Source: Uliginosibacterium sp. 31-16
Lineage (GTDB): Bacteria; Pseudomonadota; Gammaproteobacteria; Burkholderiales; Rhodocyclaceae
Direction: 5' to 3'
NCBI RefSeq assembly: GCF_030730865.1
Contig: NZ_JAVALZ010000001.1
Coordinates: 1,550,001-1,614,000, forward strand
DNA length: 64,000 nt
A model generated the notes under the pieces. That model worked only from the letters and a program-made list of their open reading frames with translations, had not been told where the DNA came from and searched no databases. Position numbers and translations under genes: made by a program. This document shows positions 1-7,627 of the stretch, piece after piece (position 1 is the first letter of the stretch; every line of letters begins with the position of its first letter).

Positions 1-491
1 ACTTCGTCGAAGATGCGGCGCACTTCGGCGTAGGCAGCGGGTTTGTTGTCGGCCGTGACCGGCACATGGTGGAAGGGGATGCCATGCCACTCGACGAGGC
101 CGCGGAAGGTCTCGTGGTTGGAGATCACGCAGGGGATCTCGATATCCAACTCCTTGCTCTGCCAGCGCCCGATCAGGTCGTACAGGCAGTGCTCCTGCTT
201 GCTGACCATCAGCACCACGCGTTTCTTCACCGTGCTGTCGCTGATCTTCCAGTCCATGTTCAGTTCTGCGGCGATCGGGCGGAAGCGCTCGCGGAACTCG
301 GCCAACATGAAGGGGATGGAGTCGGCGCGGATCTCGATGCGCAGGAAATAGCGCTGCGTATCGTGATCCGTGTGCATGTTCGATTCGAAGATCCAGCCGC
401 CATGCTGGGCGAGGAAGCCTGAGACGCGGGCGACGATGCCGCTGCGATCAGGGCAGGAAGCGGTCAGGGTGTAGAAGCGTTGGGTGTGCAT
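1..491 (-). CDS. purU: Formyltetrahydrofolate deformylase, C-terminus beyond window
   Basis: Hydrolyses 10-formyltetrahydrofolate to formate and tetrahydrofolate, supplying formate for purine synthesis and balancing one-carbon pools in the cytoplasm. About 163 N-terminal residues are visible: an ACT-type regulatory domain opening with TASCPDRSGIVARVSGFL (residues about 10-27), then the start of the formyltransferase-like catalytic domain (KKRVVLMVSKQEHCLYDLIGR, then IPCVISNH). Full-length family members are about 285 residues, so roughly 120 residues lie left of the window. The ATG at 491-489 begins MHTQRFYTL, as in relatives. A CHMI-type isomerase gene ends 15 bases upstream on the same strand. 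Confidence 0.93.
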   Translation of the reverse strand, partial: MHTQRFYTLTASCPDRSGIVARVSGFLAQHGGWIFESNMHTDHDTQRYFLRIEIRADSIPFMLAEFRERFRPIAAELNMDWKISDSTVKKRVVLMVSKQEHCLYDLIGRWQSKELDIEIPCVISNHETFRGLVEWHGIPFHHVPVTADNKPAAYAEVRRIFDE

Positions 492-506
492 GGGGAGGAA
501 TCGGGT

Positions 507-869
507 TCAGGCTTGTACGATGGCCTTTGAATAGGCATTGCGGTCCATGTCCAGCGCCTCGGCGGTGATCTGCACCGGCAGCACCGGGCTGTTCATCACG
601 CAGGAGCGCAGGGCCGCCACCAGACCTTCGGTGATGGCCTGCTTGGTGCCGGCCTCGCGCCCGGCCAGCAGATGCAGGCGGGCATGCAGGAAGCCACCCG
701 GCGCCGCGTCGCCGACGAGAAAATCGTCCAGGCGCAGGGCGCGGCTCTTGATGTGATCCGGCACGAATTCGCCGGAAGCGAGCAACACCGTGTTCATGCG
801 GTGCAGGGCCTGCGCCGGCTCGAAATCCGGCAGCAGGTTGGCGGTGTATTCCAGGACGAGATGTGGCAT
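507..869 (-). CDS. 5-carboxymethyl-2-hydroxymuconate delta-isomerase family protein
   Basis: A 120-residue protein of the CHMI branch of the tautomerase superfamily. CHMI isomerises 5-carboxymethyl-2-hydroxymuconate in homoprotocatechuate degradation. The start MPHLVLEYTANL places proline directly after the initiator Met, which is the catalytic Pro-1 of the superfamily after Met removal. The length matches the family (about 125). The start at 869 is preferred over longer in-frame options because Pro-2 is essential and because it sits 2 bases after the stop of the upstream membrane-protein gene. No other homoprotocatechuate genes are nearby, so the physiological substrate may differ. Confidence 0.85.
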   Translation of the reverse strand: MPHLVLEYTANLLPDFEPAQALHRMNTVLLASGEFVPDHIKSRALRLDDFLVGDAAPGGFLHARLHLLAGREAGTKQAITEGLVAALRSCVMNSPVLPVQITAEALDMDRNAYSKAIVQA

Positions 870-871
870 GG

Positions 872-1264
872 TCAGCGGGCAAACATAGGGATGACGATGG
901 CCGCCAGAATGCCGATGCCGGCAATCCCGCCGACCAGAATGAGCCACCACTGGGTCCATTTGCGCTGAACGGCGTTGAAGTGTTCGACGCTGTCCCAGCG
1001 CTTGTTGCGCCAGGCCATTTCCCGGCCCTTTACGCCCAGATAAATCTGCATGATGAAGCCGATGTATGGGATGAGGCAGATCAGGCCGATCCAGGTGTTG
1101 TTGCCGATAGCCCAGATCCAGCCCCACAAAAATGCACCCCAGCACCAGCCTTTGGCTTCCGCGGGGACATTTGCATTCTTGCCCATGCCTGAGGTGTTCT
1201 CGCCTTCGTAGACATCATTCAGAACCGATTTTGGCGGCTGATATGGATTGATCTGGTCACTCAT
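872..1264 (-). CDS. Small membrane protein of unknown function
   Basis: A 130-residue protein. The hydrophilic N-terminus (MSDQINPYQPPKS) is followed by a hydrophobic aromatic stretch around residues 40-75 (GAFLWGWIWAIG, LICLIPYIGFIMQIYLG) and a C-terminal membrane segment (LVGGIAGIGILAAIVIPMF), so two to three membrane passes are likely. The Gly/Trp-rich pattern resembles small DUF2628-like inner-membrane proteins, but I cannot assign it firmly. It runs into the CHMI-type gene with a 2-base gap, so the two are probably co-transcribed. Confidence 0.75.
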   Translation of the reverse strand: MSDQINPYQPPKSVLNDVYEGENTSGMGKNANVPAEAKGWCWGAFLWGWIWAIGNNTWIGLICLIPYIGFIMQIYLGVKGREMAWRNKRWDSVEHFNAVQRKWTQWWLILVGGIAGIGILAAIVIPMFAR

Positions 1265-1288
1265 GTCGGTCTCCTGTCTGGATCTGGT

Positions 1289-1909
1289 TTAGTCAGCATT
1301 GCCGATGCGCGCAGCGGCCTTGTCGATCTCGGCGCGCAGCGCGCTGTAATCGCGCACTACCGGGTACTGCGGGAATTCGCGCACCACGTTTTCGGGTGGG
1401 TGCATCAGGATGCCGGCGTCGGCGGCTCCGAGCATGGCGGTGTCGTTGTAGCTGTCGCCGGCGGCGATGACCTTGAAGTTCAGAGCCTTGAAAGCTTCCA
1501 CGGCGTGGCGCTTCTGGTCCGGCATGCGCAGGTGGTAATTTACCAGCATGCCGGAGGCATCCGCTTCGAGACGGTGACAGAACAGTGTGGGCTGACCCAT
1601 CTGCGCCATCAGCGGCTTGGCGAATTCGTAGAAGGTGTCTGACAGGATCACGACCTGGTAATCCAGACGCAGCGCGTCGAGAAATTCCTTGCAGCCCTCC
1701 ATCGGACCCATCGCGCCGATGACTTCCTGGATGTCCGGCAGGCCCAGCTTGTGCTCGCGCAGGATGTTCAGGCGGTACTGCATCAGCTTGTCGTAATCGG
1801 GTTCATCGCGGGTGGTGCGACGCAACTCCGGAATGCCGGTGCGTTCGGCGAAAGCGATCCAGATTTCCGGGACCAGCACGCCTTCCATGTCGAGACAAAC
1901 GATCTGCAC
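1289..1909 (-). CDS. thrH: Bifunctional phosphoserine phosphatase/homoserine phosphotransferase ThrH
   Basis: A 206-residue HAD-superfamily enzyme. ThrH of Pseudomonas dephosphorylates phosphoserine and can transfer the phosphate to homoserine, linking serine and threonine synthesis. Motif I is DMEGVLVPE (residues 6-14; the first Asp is the nucleophile), motif II is VILSDTF (about 87-93), and motif IV is AGDSYNDTAML (about 150-160). The length and the DMEG variant of the usual DxDGT motif match ThrH better than SerB. It is a single gene, followed by an exported-protein gene on the same strand upstream. Confidence 0.9.
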   Translation of the reverse strand: MQIVCLDMEGVLVPEIWIAFAERTGIPELRRTTRDEPDYDKLMQYRLNILREHKLGLPDIQEVIGAMGPMEGCKEFLDALRLDYQVVILSDTFYEFAKPLMAQMGQPTLFCHRLEADASGMLVNYHLRMPDQKRHAVEAFKALNFKVIAAGDSYNDTAMLGAADAGILMHPPENVVREFPQYPVVRDYSALRAEIDKAAARIGNAD

Positions 1910-1968
1910 GATGAACCTTCAGGTGAATTGACGAAAACCCTGCATTGTACAGGGCTGGAGCGGCTTGT

Positions 1969-2436
1969 TCAGCAGCCGCAGCGGCCCCAGCCCCGCATCT
2001 CGGTGCGTTGGCGCCCGGCCCATTGCAGGATAAGGTGGCTGCGGTAATCCGTGCCTTTGCAGGATTTTGCCTTGGCCGAGCAACTGGCGGTGACTTCGCT
2101 GACGGTCTGGATGCTCCAGTTGCCCTGAGCCAGCTGCAGGGTCATGCGGTCGCCGGGGCGCGGTGGCTCATGCTGGGCCGGGAAGTATTTTTCGCTGCGC
2201 AGGGTCAGCTTGCGCAGGCCGCCTGGTTCGCGGATCACGGCATTCTGCTTGTCGTTCTCCCAGCTCCAGAAAATCAGCGGCACGCCTTTTTTCTCGCCAA
2301 AGCTGCAGCCGCACTGCTCCGGCAGATCGCTTGCCTGCAGGGGCTGCAATGCGGGCATGGGATCAGCTGCGTGAGCTGCCAGCGGCAGGGCAATCAGGAC
2401 AAGCAAGCAACAGATCTGGCGCAGCAATGAAGGCAT
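1969..2436 (-). CDS. Exported protein of unknown function
   Basis: A 155-residue protein whose N-terminus MPSLLRQICCLLVLIALPL followed by AAHAADP is a clear Sec signal peptide with cleavage near AHA-AD. The mature part is rich in Cys (QCGCSF, TASCSAKAKSC, and a final CGC) and has a small beta-rich look. A GGGAG ribosome-binding site lies 5 bases before the ATG at 2436. I do not recognise a family; the role is presumably periplasmic. Confidence 0.75.
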   Translation of the reverse strand: MPSLLRQICCLLVLIALPLAAHAADPMPALQPLQASDLPEQCGCSFGEKKGVPLIFWSWENDKQNAVIREPGGLRKLTLRSEKYFPAQHEPPRPGDRMTLQLAQGNWSIQTVSEVTASCSAKAKSCKGTDYRSHLILQWAGRQRTEMRGWGRCGC

Positions 2437-2514
2437 GACGGCTCCCGGAAGAGAAGGCGGAGGCCGCAAATCTATCAGTTTTACCCGCCGGCCGTGGCAG
2501 GTAAGATCGCAAGG

Positions 2515-2697
2515 ATGAGCGATATCAAGCCCTTTGACGAGCCGCCTCCCGTTCCGCCGGACGAGCCGGACGCCTTTGCCTGCTGTGGCAACGACTGTGG
2601 CGAGGCCTGCGTGTGGACGATCTATCAGCATGCGCGCCGGCGTTACGAGGCGCAGTTGCTGGCCTGGCAGGAGCGTCAGCTGGAGCGGGACGACTAG
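2515..2697 (+). CDS. Oxidoreductase-like domain protein
   Basis: A 60-residue cytoplasmic protein: a proline-rich start (MSDIKPFDEPPPVPPDEPD), then a Cys cluster ACCGNDCGEACVWTIY and a basic helix. The CCGxxC...CVW pattern is that of the Oxidored-like domain (Pfam PF09791), a short family of unknown biochemical role. An in-frame GTG at 2494 would add 7 residues; the ATG at 2515 is chosen because MSDIKP is the natural start. It is convergent with murB, with only 26 bases between the stops. Confidence 0.75.
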   Translation: MSDIKPFDEPPPVPPDEPDAFACCGNDCGEACVWTIYQHARRRYEAQLLAWQERQLERDD

Positions 2698-2723
2698 ACG
2701 CTGCTGCGGCGCATGGCTTGCGC

Positions 2724-3746
2724 TCAGATCAGCGCCGGCTCCATCTCCAGGCTGACGCCGAAGCGGTCATTCACGTCACGGCGAACCGCCGCAGCCAGAC
2801 GCAGCACATCCTGCCCGGTGGCGCCGCCATGATTGACCATGACCAGCGCCTGGTGCTCATACATGCCTACCTGCCCGAGCGCACGACCTTTCCAGCCGGC
2901 CTGATCAATCAGCCAGCCAGCTGCAATCTTGACCGAGCCATCGATCTGCTTGTAGCTGGGAATCTCGGGGAAGGTGGCAAGCAGCTCGGCATAGTGCCGG
3001 GCATCGACGACCGGGTTCTTGAAGAAGCTGCCGACATTGCCGATCTGTGCCGGATCGGGCAGCTTGCGGCTGCGCACGGCCATGATCGTGTCGGAGACAT
3101 CGAGCGGCTTCGGGTCGATGATGCCGCGAGTGGCCAGCTCGCGTGCCACGTCCACATAGCGGGTCAGGGCGGTCCAGCGCTTGGGCAGGCGGAAGGTTAC
3201 CGAGGTAATGACGAAGCGACCGGCGCCTTCGTGCTTGAACATGCTGTCACGGTAGCCGAAGTGGCAGTCCTTGAAGTCGAAGCTCATCAAGGCCCCGCTC
3301 TTCAGATCAACGGCTTCGAGGATCATGAAGCGTTCGCACACTTCCAGCCCGTAGGCGCCGATGTTCTGCACCGGTGCGGCACCCACCGTGCCAGGGATCA
3401 GCGACAGGTTTTCCAGGCCGGGCCAGCCCATGGTCAGGGTCCAGCGCACGAATTCATGCCAGTTTTCGCCGGCGCCGGCGCGCACGAAGTGATAGTCGTC
3501 ATCGCCGCCAATCAGCTCGCGGCCGGGAATGCGGATGTGCAGCACGGTGCCGTCGATATCGCCGGAGAGCAGGACATTGCTGCCACCACCGAGGATCACG
3601 ACACGATCGCCGTTGAGTTCCCCGCTGCGTACCAGCTTGACCAGCTGGCTGGCCGAGCGGATGTCGGCATAGCGTTTTGCCGTGCCGGGCAGGCCGAAGG
3701 TGTTGAAGGGCGCGAGAGAAACGTCTGTCTGGAAAGGGAAAGCCAT
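2724..3746 (-). CDS. murB: UDP-N-acetylenolpyruvoylglucosamine reductase
   Basis: A 340-residue, FAD-dependent enzyme that reduces the enolpyruvyl group of UDP-GlcNAc-enolpyruvate with NADPH to give UDP-MurNAc, the second committed step of peptidoglycan precursor synthesis. Family motifs are NTFGLPGTA near the N-terminus, [12 protein letters not shown] (FAD-binding region), [20 protein letters not shown] and [10 protein letters not shown] (the catalytic Ser region). The length matches the E. coli-like type I MurB. The ATG at 3746 starts [18 protein letters not shown]; longer upstream extensions are Arg-rich, overlap the next gene and are not credible. Confidence 0.95.
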   Translation of the reverse strand: MAFPFQTDVSLAPFNTFGLPGTAKRYADIRSASQLVKLVRSGELNGDRVVILGGGSNVLLSGDIDGTVLHIRIPGRELIGGDDDYHFVRAGAGENWHEFVRWTLTMGWPGLENLSLIPGTVGAAPVQNIGAYGLEVCERFMILEAVDLKSGALMSFDFKDCHFGYRDSMFKHEGAGRFVITSVTFRLPKRWTALTRYVDVARELATRGIIDPKPLDVSDTIMAVRSRKLPDPAQIGNVGSFFKNPVVDARHYAELLATFPEIPSYKQIDGSVKIAAGWLIDQAGWKGRALGQVGMYEHQALVMVNHGGATGQDVLRLAAAVRRDVNDRFGVSLEMEPALI

Positions 3747-3771
3747 GAGAATCGCCGGAAACGGGTTTTGC

Positions 3772-3945
3772 TCAGTGCGCCGCTTTGATGCGCTGAGCAA
3801 AACCCGCTTCGTCCTTGAGACGGCGCAGCTGACGTTTGGCCGCCTGGCGCAGGGCCTTGCCGGATTTCTGGTGCACGCCCTCGCCATTGCGGCTGCGCAT
3901 GAGTTGCACCAGCGGATTCCGCGGGCGCGATGTCTTGAGTTTCAT
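3772..3945 (-). CDS. Small highly basic protein of unknown function
   Basis: A 57-residue, strongly basic protein ([20 protein letters not shown] at the start, many Arg, Lys and Gln). A perfect GGAG ribosome-binding site lies 7 bases before the ATG at 3945. Similar short proteins beginning K-T-S-R-P-R-N-P-L are known from other betaproteobacteria, as far as I recall, without function. It sits between a small lipoprotein gene and murB on the same strand with short gaps (13 and 25 bases), so it is probably co-transcribed with them. Charge suggests nucleic-acid or ribosome binding, which is inference only. Confidence 0.7.
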   Translation of the reverse strand: MKLKTSRPRNPLVQLMRSRNGEGVHQKSGKALRQAAKRQLRRLKDEAGFAQRIKAAH

Positions 3946-3958
3946 TGCTGTTTCTCCT

Positions 3959-4177
3959 TCATTGAGTCGCTGATTCCACGGCCTGACGCTGGGCTTCCGC
4001 CTGCTGGCTGGCCGCATCAAGCTGTTGCTTGACCTGATCCATCTGCTGCCTTGCCTGCTCGGCCTGTTGTGCCTGGCCCTTGCCGACGGCCACGGCGGTG
4101 ACTGCGGTTTCGGATACGCCACAGGCGGCCAACAGGATACAGGCAAGCGCCGACAAAAGGATTTTCAGTGTTTTCAT
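3959..4177 (-). CDS. Small coiled-coil lipoprotein
   Basis: A 72-residue lipoprotein precursor. MKTLKILLSALACILLAAC is a type II signal peptide with lipobox LAAC, so the mature protein starts at Cys-19. The rest is Gln/Ala-rich (QQAEQARQQMDQVKQQLD), with a heptad-like pattern typical of a short coiled coil. A GGAGTAGG-type ribosome-binding site precedes the ATG at 4177. It is divergent from rdgC with 101 bases between starts. Function unknown; an envelope structural role like other small coiled-coil lipoproteins is possible. Confidence 0.8.
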   Translation of the reverse strand: MKTLKILLSALACILLAACGVSETAVTAVAVGKGQAQQAEQARQQMDQVKQQLDAASQQAEAQRQAVESATQ

Positions 4178-4278
4178 GGACCTACTCCAATACGATTGAT
4201 TCCGGCCAAAAGTCTCTGAGCGGAGCCGGCGGCGAGGACGTATCATCCCGTCTCTTTTGCCTACTCCTTACAAATAAT

Positions 4279-5181
4279 ATGTGGTTCCGTAACATTCAAC
4301 TCTACCGTCTGCCCGAACAGTGGGACATGAGTGCCGAACGGCTCTCCGAACAACTCGAACGTCTGCTGTTCCAGACCTGCGGCACGCAGGACATGAGTAG
4401 TCAGGGCTGGGCACCGGTGATGCAGGATAGTCTGGTGCATGGCGTCGGCGGGCAGTGGATGATTGCGCTGGGCGTCGAGCAGCGCCTGCTGCCGTCCTCC
4501 GTCGTCAAGCAGGTGTGCGATGATCGCGCCGAGGAGATCGAAGCCCAGCAAGGCTTCAAGCCCGGCCGCAAGCAGATGAAGGAACTCAAGGAAGCGGTGA
4601 CCATGGAGCTGATGCCGCGCGCCTTCACCCGCCGCCGCCGCGTGTATGCCTGGATCGATCCGAAAGACGGCTGGCTGGCTATTGATGCCTCCAGCCGCAG
4701 TTCCGCCGAGCCGGTGGTTGAAGCCCTGCACAAGGCGCTCGACGAGCTGCCGCTGAAGCTGCTGAACACCGAGAACAGCCCCGGTGCGGCAATGACCGAC
4801 TGGCTGGCGGGCGGCGAAGCGCCCGGCGCCTTCACCATCGATCAGGATTGCGAACTGCGCACTGTCACCGACGAAGCCAGTGCCGTGCGCTACGTACGTC
4901 ACAGTCTCGAAGGCGAGGAAATCCGCGAACACATTGCTGCCGGCAAGCAGGTCAGCAAGCTGGCTCTGACTTTCGATGACCGGGTGTCCTTCATCCTCAC
5001 CGACAAGTTCGAGATCAAGCGCCTGCAACCGCTGGATGTGCTGACCGACAAGGGCGGCGAAGGTGATGTGAAGACCCGCGAAGAACAGTTCGACGCTGAT
5101 TTCGCCCTGATGACCGGCGAGCTGCGCAAGCTGATCCCGGCACTGCTGGATGCATTGGGCGGAGAAGTCAAAACCATCTGA
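4279..5181 (+). CDS. rdgC: Recombination-associated protein RdgC
   Basis: A 300-residue nucleoid-associated protein that forms a ring dimer on double-stranded DNA and restrains RecA. The start MWFRNIQLYRL and the internal stretches GWAPVM, RKQMKELKE, PRAFTRRRRVYAWID, and the C-terminal FDADFALMTGELRKLIPALL match the family over its full length (about 300). The ATG at 4279 is chosen because every RdgC starts MWF(K/R)N; upstream codons read through the intergenic region. Monocistronic, divergent from the small lipoprotein gene. Confidence 0.96.
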   Translation: MWFRNIQLYRLPEQWDMSAERLSEQLERLLFQTCGTQDMSSQGWAPVMQDSLVHGVGGQWMIALGVEQRLLPSSVVKQVCDDRAEEIEAQQGFKPGRKQMKELKEAVTMELMPRAFTRRRRVYAWIDPKDGWLAIDASSRSSAEPVVEALHKALDELPLKLLNTENSPGAAMTDWLAGGEAPGAFTIDQDCELRTVTDEASAVRYVRHSLEGEEIREHIAAGKQVSKLALTFDDRVSFILTDKFEIKRLQPLDVLTDKGGEGDVKTREEQFDADFALMTGELRKLIPALLDALGGEVKTI

Positions 5182-5249
5182 TGCTGCAGGTCGTGTGAGC
5201 CGAAGGCGTAACCCGACAGGGAGCTCACCCAGCACTTCGCGAAGCGACA

Positions 5250-5741
5250 ATGAAAGCCTATCTCGCCGGCCCTGACGTGTTCCGCCCCGACGCCCTTGAA
5301 TGGGCGGCGCAGGCGCGTGCGCTGTGCCGGCGGCACGGCGTCGAGGCGCTGGTGCCGCTGGATGGCGAGGCGCTGACGGCGGAAGGCATCTACTTCCAGA
5401 ATGTCGCCATGATCCGCGCGGCCGACGGAGTGCTGGCCAATCTCGACGCCTTCCGTGGCGCCGAGCCGGATTCCGGCACCAGTTTTGAAGTCGGTTTCGC
5501 GCTGGCGCTGGGCAAGCCGGTCGTGGGCTACGTGAGCACGGCCGGGACGACACCAGAGCGCGTTGCGCGCTGGCAGGGGGGCGAACTTGAAGAGGCCGAC
5601 GGAAAACTTATCGACCGTGACGGCCTGATCGTCGAAGACTTCGGCTTGCCGCTCAACCTGATGCTCGCCGTACCCGCCCGGATTGTGGTGGGGGGGCTTG
5701 AAGAGGCGCTTGTGGCCTTGCTCTCCGGCAGGGCTGGCTGA
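5250..5741 (+). CDS. Nucleoside 2-deoxyribosyltransferase
   Basis: A 163-residue cytoplasmic enzyme that moves a 2-deoxyribosyl group between nucleobases (or hydrolyses the bond), acting in nucleotide salvage. It starts with the family signature MKAYLAGPDVF. The acidic catalytic region LDAFRGAEPDSGTSFEVGFALALGKPVVGYV (split here as RGAEPDSGTSFE and VGFALALGKPVVGY) carries the nucleophilic Glu in the FE-G context. The length is typical. It follows rdgC by 68 bases and could share its transcript. Confidence 0.9.
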   Translation: MKAYLAGPDVFRPDALEWAAQARALCRRHGVEALVPLDGEALTAEGIYFQNVAMIRAADGVLANLDAFRGAEPDSGTSFEVGFALALGKPVVGYVSTAGTTPERVARWQGGELEEADGKLIDRDGLIVEDFGLPLNLMLAVPARIVVGGLEEALVALLSGRAG

Positions 5742-5775
5742 AAAGGCGCTTCTGACTTGACTTTCTGGCAAGGTC
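5742..5775. repeat. Degenerate copy of dispersed hairpin family
   Basis: Directly after the deoxyribosyltransferase stop the sequence reads GCTGAAAAGGCGCTTCTGAC and then TTTCTGGCAAGG. It resembles the CCGC-TTCT-GGCGG palindromes found after other genes in this window (13609, 39659, 51164, 54787). It probably served or serves as a 3'-end hairpin, but pairing is poor in this copy. Confidence 0.3.
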
Positions 5776-5828
5776 GAGCGAAGCAGTTGTTTGGTTTGGG
5801 GTTTTGAGTGTGGCGCGGAACCACGCTT

Positions 5829-5856
5829 CTGGATCCCGGCCTTCGCCGGGATGACG
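5829..5856 (+). repeat. REP-like palindrome, copy 1
   Basis: A 28-base palindromic unit, CTGGATCCCGGC-CTTC-GCCGGGATGACG. It is repeated in inverse orientation at 5941-5968 and in direct orientation at 6298-6325. This sequence type is a very common interspersed repeat in proteobacterial genomes, giving VIPAKAGIQ when translated. Confidence 0.9.
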
Positions 5857-5940
5857 GCAACAAGAGATGTCTCGACGGACGTAACGACTACTTTGTGTCT
5901 GCTGAGGGCGCTTGTCCGCCAAACAGCGTCCCCAAATCGG

Positions 5941-5968
5941 CGTCATCCCGGCGAAGGCCGGGATCCAG
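5941..5968 (-). repeat. REP-like palindrome, copy 2 (inverse)
   Basis: The exact reverse complement of copy 1 at 5829-5856 (CGTCATCCCGGCG...GGGATCCAG). It ends 17 bases before the stop codon of the GIY-YIG gene, forming the right end (in gene direction) of a repeat-bounded unit. Confidence 0.9.
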
Positions 5969-5985
5969 GAATCGTCCCGCAGTGC

Positions 5986-6267
5986 CTACACCAGATCTTC
6001 GTACAGATCCCTCCAGCCAGGATTGCCGACCTCAATCAGTTTCAGCTTCCATGCCCGCTGCCATTCCTTGATGGCTTTCTCGCGCGCAATCGCTTCTGGC
6101 ATGGAGGCATGCATTTCATACCACACCAGTAACTTCAGGCTATAGCGCTGGGTAAAGCCTTCCACCAGACCGCTCTTGTGCTGCCATACCCGCTGCACGA
6201 GATTGGCGGTGACACCGACGTACAGCGTACCGTTGCGTTGGCTGGCGAGGATATAGACGCAGGGCTG
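5986..6267 (-). CDS. GIY-YIG nuclease family protein, start codon not evident
   Basis: About 93 residues of a stand-alone GIY-YIG domain (UPF0213/YhbQ-like). The motif QPCVYILASQRNGTLYVGVT supplies the two Tyr motifs (VYI and LYVG, standing for GIY and YIG), followed by NLVQRVWQHKSGLVEGFT with the usual Arg and His, then YSLKLLVWYE and a C-terminal helix ending GWRDLYEDLV. The length fits the family. Oddly, no ATG, GTG or TTG occurs in frame upstream of the domain; the frame stays open into the REP-like palindrome (reading GVIPAKAGIQ) back to about 6345. The only in-frame GTG, at 6198, would remove the GIY half. Either a rare start (an ATC at 6270) is used or the start has been lost and the gene is decaying. 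Confidence 0.7.
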   Translation of the reverse strand, partial: QPCVYILASQRNGTLYVGVTANLVQRVWQHKSGLVEGFTQRYSLKLLVWYEMHASMPEAIAREKAIKEWQRAWKLKLIEVGNPGWRDLYEDLV

Positions 6268-6297
6268 GATAGACTCTCGTCTCCGTGTTGGCGTGTT

Positions 6298-6325
6298 CTG
6301 GATCCCGGCTTTCGCCGGGATGACG
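6298..6325 (+). repeat. REP-like palindrome, copy 3
   Basis: A third copy of the CTGGATCCCGGC...GCCGGGATGACG palindrome with one base changed in the loop. It lies just upstream of the GIY-YIG domain, inverted relative to copy 2, so the nuclease gene is bracketed by an inverted pair. Confidence 0.9.
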
Positions 6326-6348
6326 CCATGTGGTGAGGATTGTCCTTT

Positions 6349-7320
6349 TCAGCGCCCCAGAATCCGGTCGATCACCGCATCGGTACGCGCCGCACTCTCG
6401 CCCGTGCTCGGGCACTCACCCCGGCCAAGCAGGGCATTCACCACGGTCTGGATCAGCGGCTGCTGTACATGCGCCGGATTCGGGATGTCAAAGCGTTCCT
6501 CGCCGGCGGCCGTGATCAGGCTGAAGGGCTGGTCGTCGAAGGTCGAGAAGACGATGCGTCCCTTGTCGCCGATGATCTCGCAGCGGTCCAGTTTGTCACC
6601 GGCGGCGAAACACCAGGCGCCGCTGCCCAGCACACCACTGGCAAAGCGGAAGCTGGCGCTGACCGTGTCTTCCACGCCGTGCGTGCCGCTGTGACAGGCC
6701 GCATGGCCGTTTACATCGACGATGGGGCCGAACAGGTAGTCGAGAAAATCCAGCTGGTGCGAGCCCATGTCCACAAAGCGCCCGCCGCCTGACAGCACCG
6801 GATTGACGCGCCAGGGCAGGCTGGCTGCGTCCAGCTCCTCAGGCGCTTGCGGCTGGTGCAGTTGCAGATTGACATAGCGCACGGCGCCGATTGAGCCATC
6901 CAGCACCCGTTCGCGGATCTGCCGGAAGCGCGGCATGGCGCGGCGATAGTAGGCGACGAAGAGCGGCAGCTGCCGGTGCGCGAAAGCCTGCTGCATGATC
7001 AGGCTCTCGGCGTGGTTCAGTGCCATCGGCTTTTCCACGTAGCAGGGCTTGCCGGCGGCAGCGCAAAGCAGGGCCAGCGGCTGGTGGGCGTTCGGTGGCG
7101 TGGCGATGTAGACCGCATCGACCTCCGGGGCGTCGATCAGCGCCTGGGCGCTGTCGTACCAGCGCGGCACGCCGTGGCGTTGTGCATAGTCGCGGGCGAG
7201 TTCGCCGTTGCGGCGCATCACCGCCACCAGTTGCGAGCCATCGGCCCGCTGGAAGCCCGGGCCGCTTTTTACTTCAGTCACTTCACCGCATCCGAGGATG
7301 CCCCAGCGGATCTGTTTCAT
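6349..7320 (-). CDS. Gfo/Idh/MocA family NAD(P)-dependent oxidoreductase
   Basis: A 323-residue soluble dehydrogenase acting on sugars, polyols or related substrates. The N-terminal Rossmann fold begins IRWGILGCGEVTE (GxGxxx dinucleotide loop). The family's catalytic EKP motif is present in CYVEKPMALN near residue 97, and the C-terminal half carries GGGRFVDMGSHQLDFLDYLFG. The substrate cannot be predicted. The ATG at 7320 overlaps the stop of the upstream lipoprotein gene by 4 bases (ATGA), so the two are translationally coupled. Confidence 0.9.
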   Translation of the reverse strand: MKQIRWGILGCGEVTEVKSGPGFQRADGSQLVAVMRRNGELARDYAQRHGVPRWYDSAQALIDAPEVDAVYIATPPNAHQPLALLCAAAGKPCYVEKPMALNHAESLIMQQAFAHRQLPLFVAYYRRAMPRFRQIRERVLDGSIGAVRYVNLQLHQPQAPEELDAASLPWRVNPVLSGGGRFVDMGSHQLDFLDYLFGPIVDVNGHAACHSGTHGVEDTVSASFRFASGVLGSGAWCFAAGDKLDRCEIIGDKGRIVFSTFDDQPFSLITAAGEERFDIPNPAHVQQPLIQTVVNALLGRGECPSTGESAARTDAVIDRILGR

Positions 7321-7619
7321 CGTGTTGTTCCTTGATCTCTCGTTGTGGTTTCGGGCGGTCTGAGTACCACGCTGCCCGGGCTGCTGTCGGCGCTGCCTGC
7401 CGGCGTTACGGGCCTGGCCGGGCTCTGCGTCCGTGTCTTTTCATAGTCTGCGTAGGACTGCCGGGTGATGCGCTGCAGGCATTCCTCGCGAGCCCCCGGC
7501 GCCTGTTGCTCGCAGCGGGATTTCTGGGTGGCAATCCCGGTTTCGTAAAGAAACTGGCTGCAGCCGGGCAAGGCCAGCGCTGCGAGCAGGCAGGCAATCA
7601 GAGTGCGTACAGGGCGCAT
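7317..7619 (-). CDS. Small lipoprotein of unknown function
   Basis: About 100 residues. MRPVRTLIACLLAALALPGC is a type II signal peptide (lipobox ALPGC), followed by a Cys-containing domain (SRCEQQAPGAREECLQRITR) and a Pro/Thr-rich tail. An in-frame GTG at 7631 would add 4 residues and overlap the LOG gene's stop; the ATG at 7619 is preferred. It lies between the LOG-family gene and the Gfo/Idh/MocA gene in one minus-strand operon. No family recognised. Confidence 0.75.
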   Translation of the reverse strand: MRPVRTLIACLLAALALPGCSQFLYETGIATQKSRCEQQAPGAREECLQRITRQSYADYEKTRTQSPARPVTPAGSADSSPGSVVLRPPETTTRDQGTTR

Positions 7620-7627
7620 GTTCGGGA

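Noticed and set aside
5829-6325. CRISPR array
   Set aside because: Only three palindromic copies, in alternating orientation and at unequal distances (84 and 329 bases), with a gene between them.
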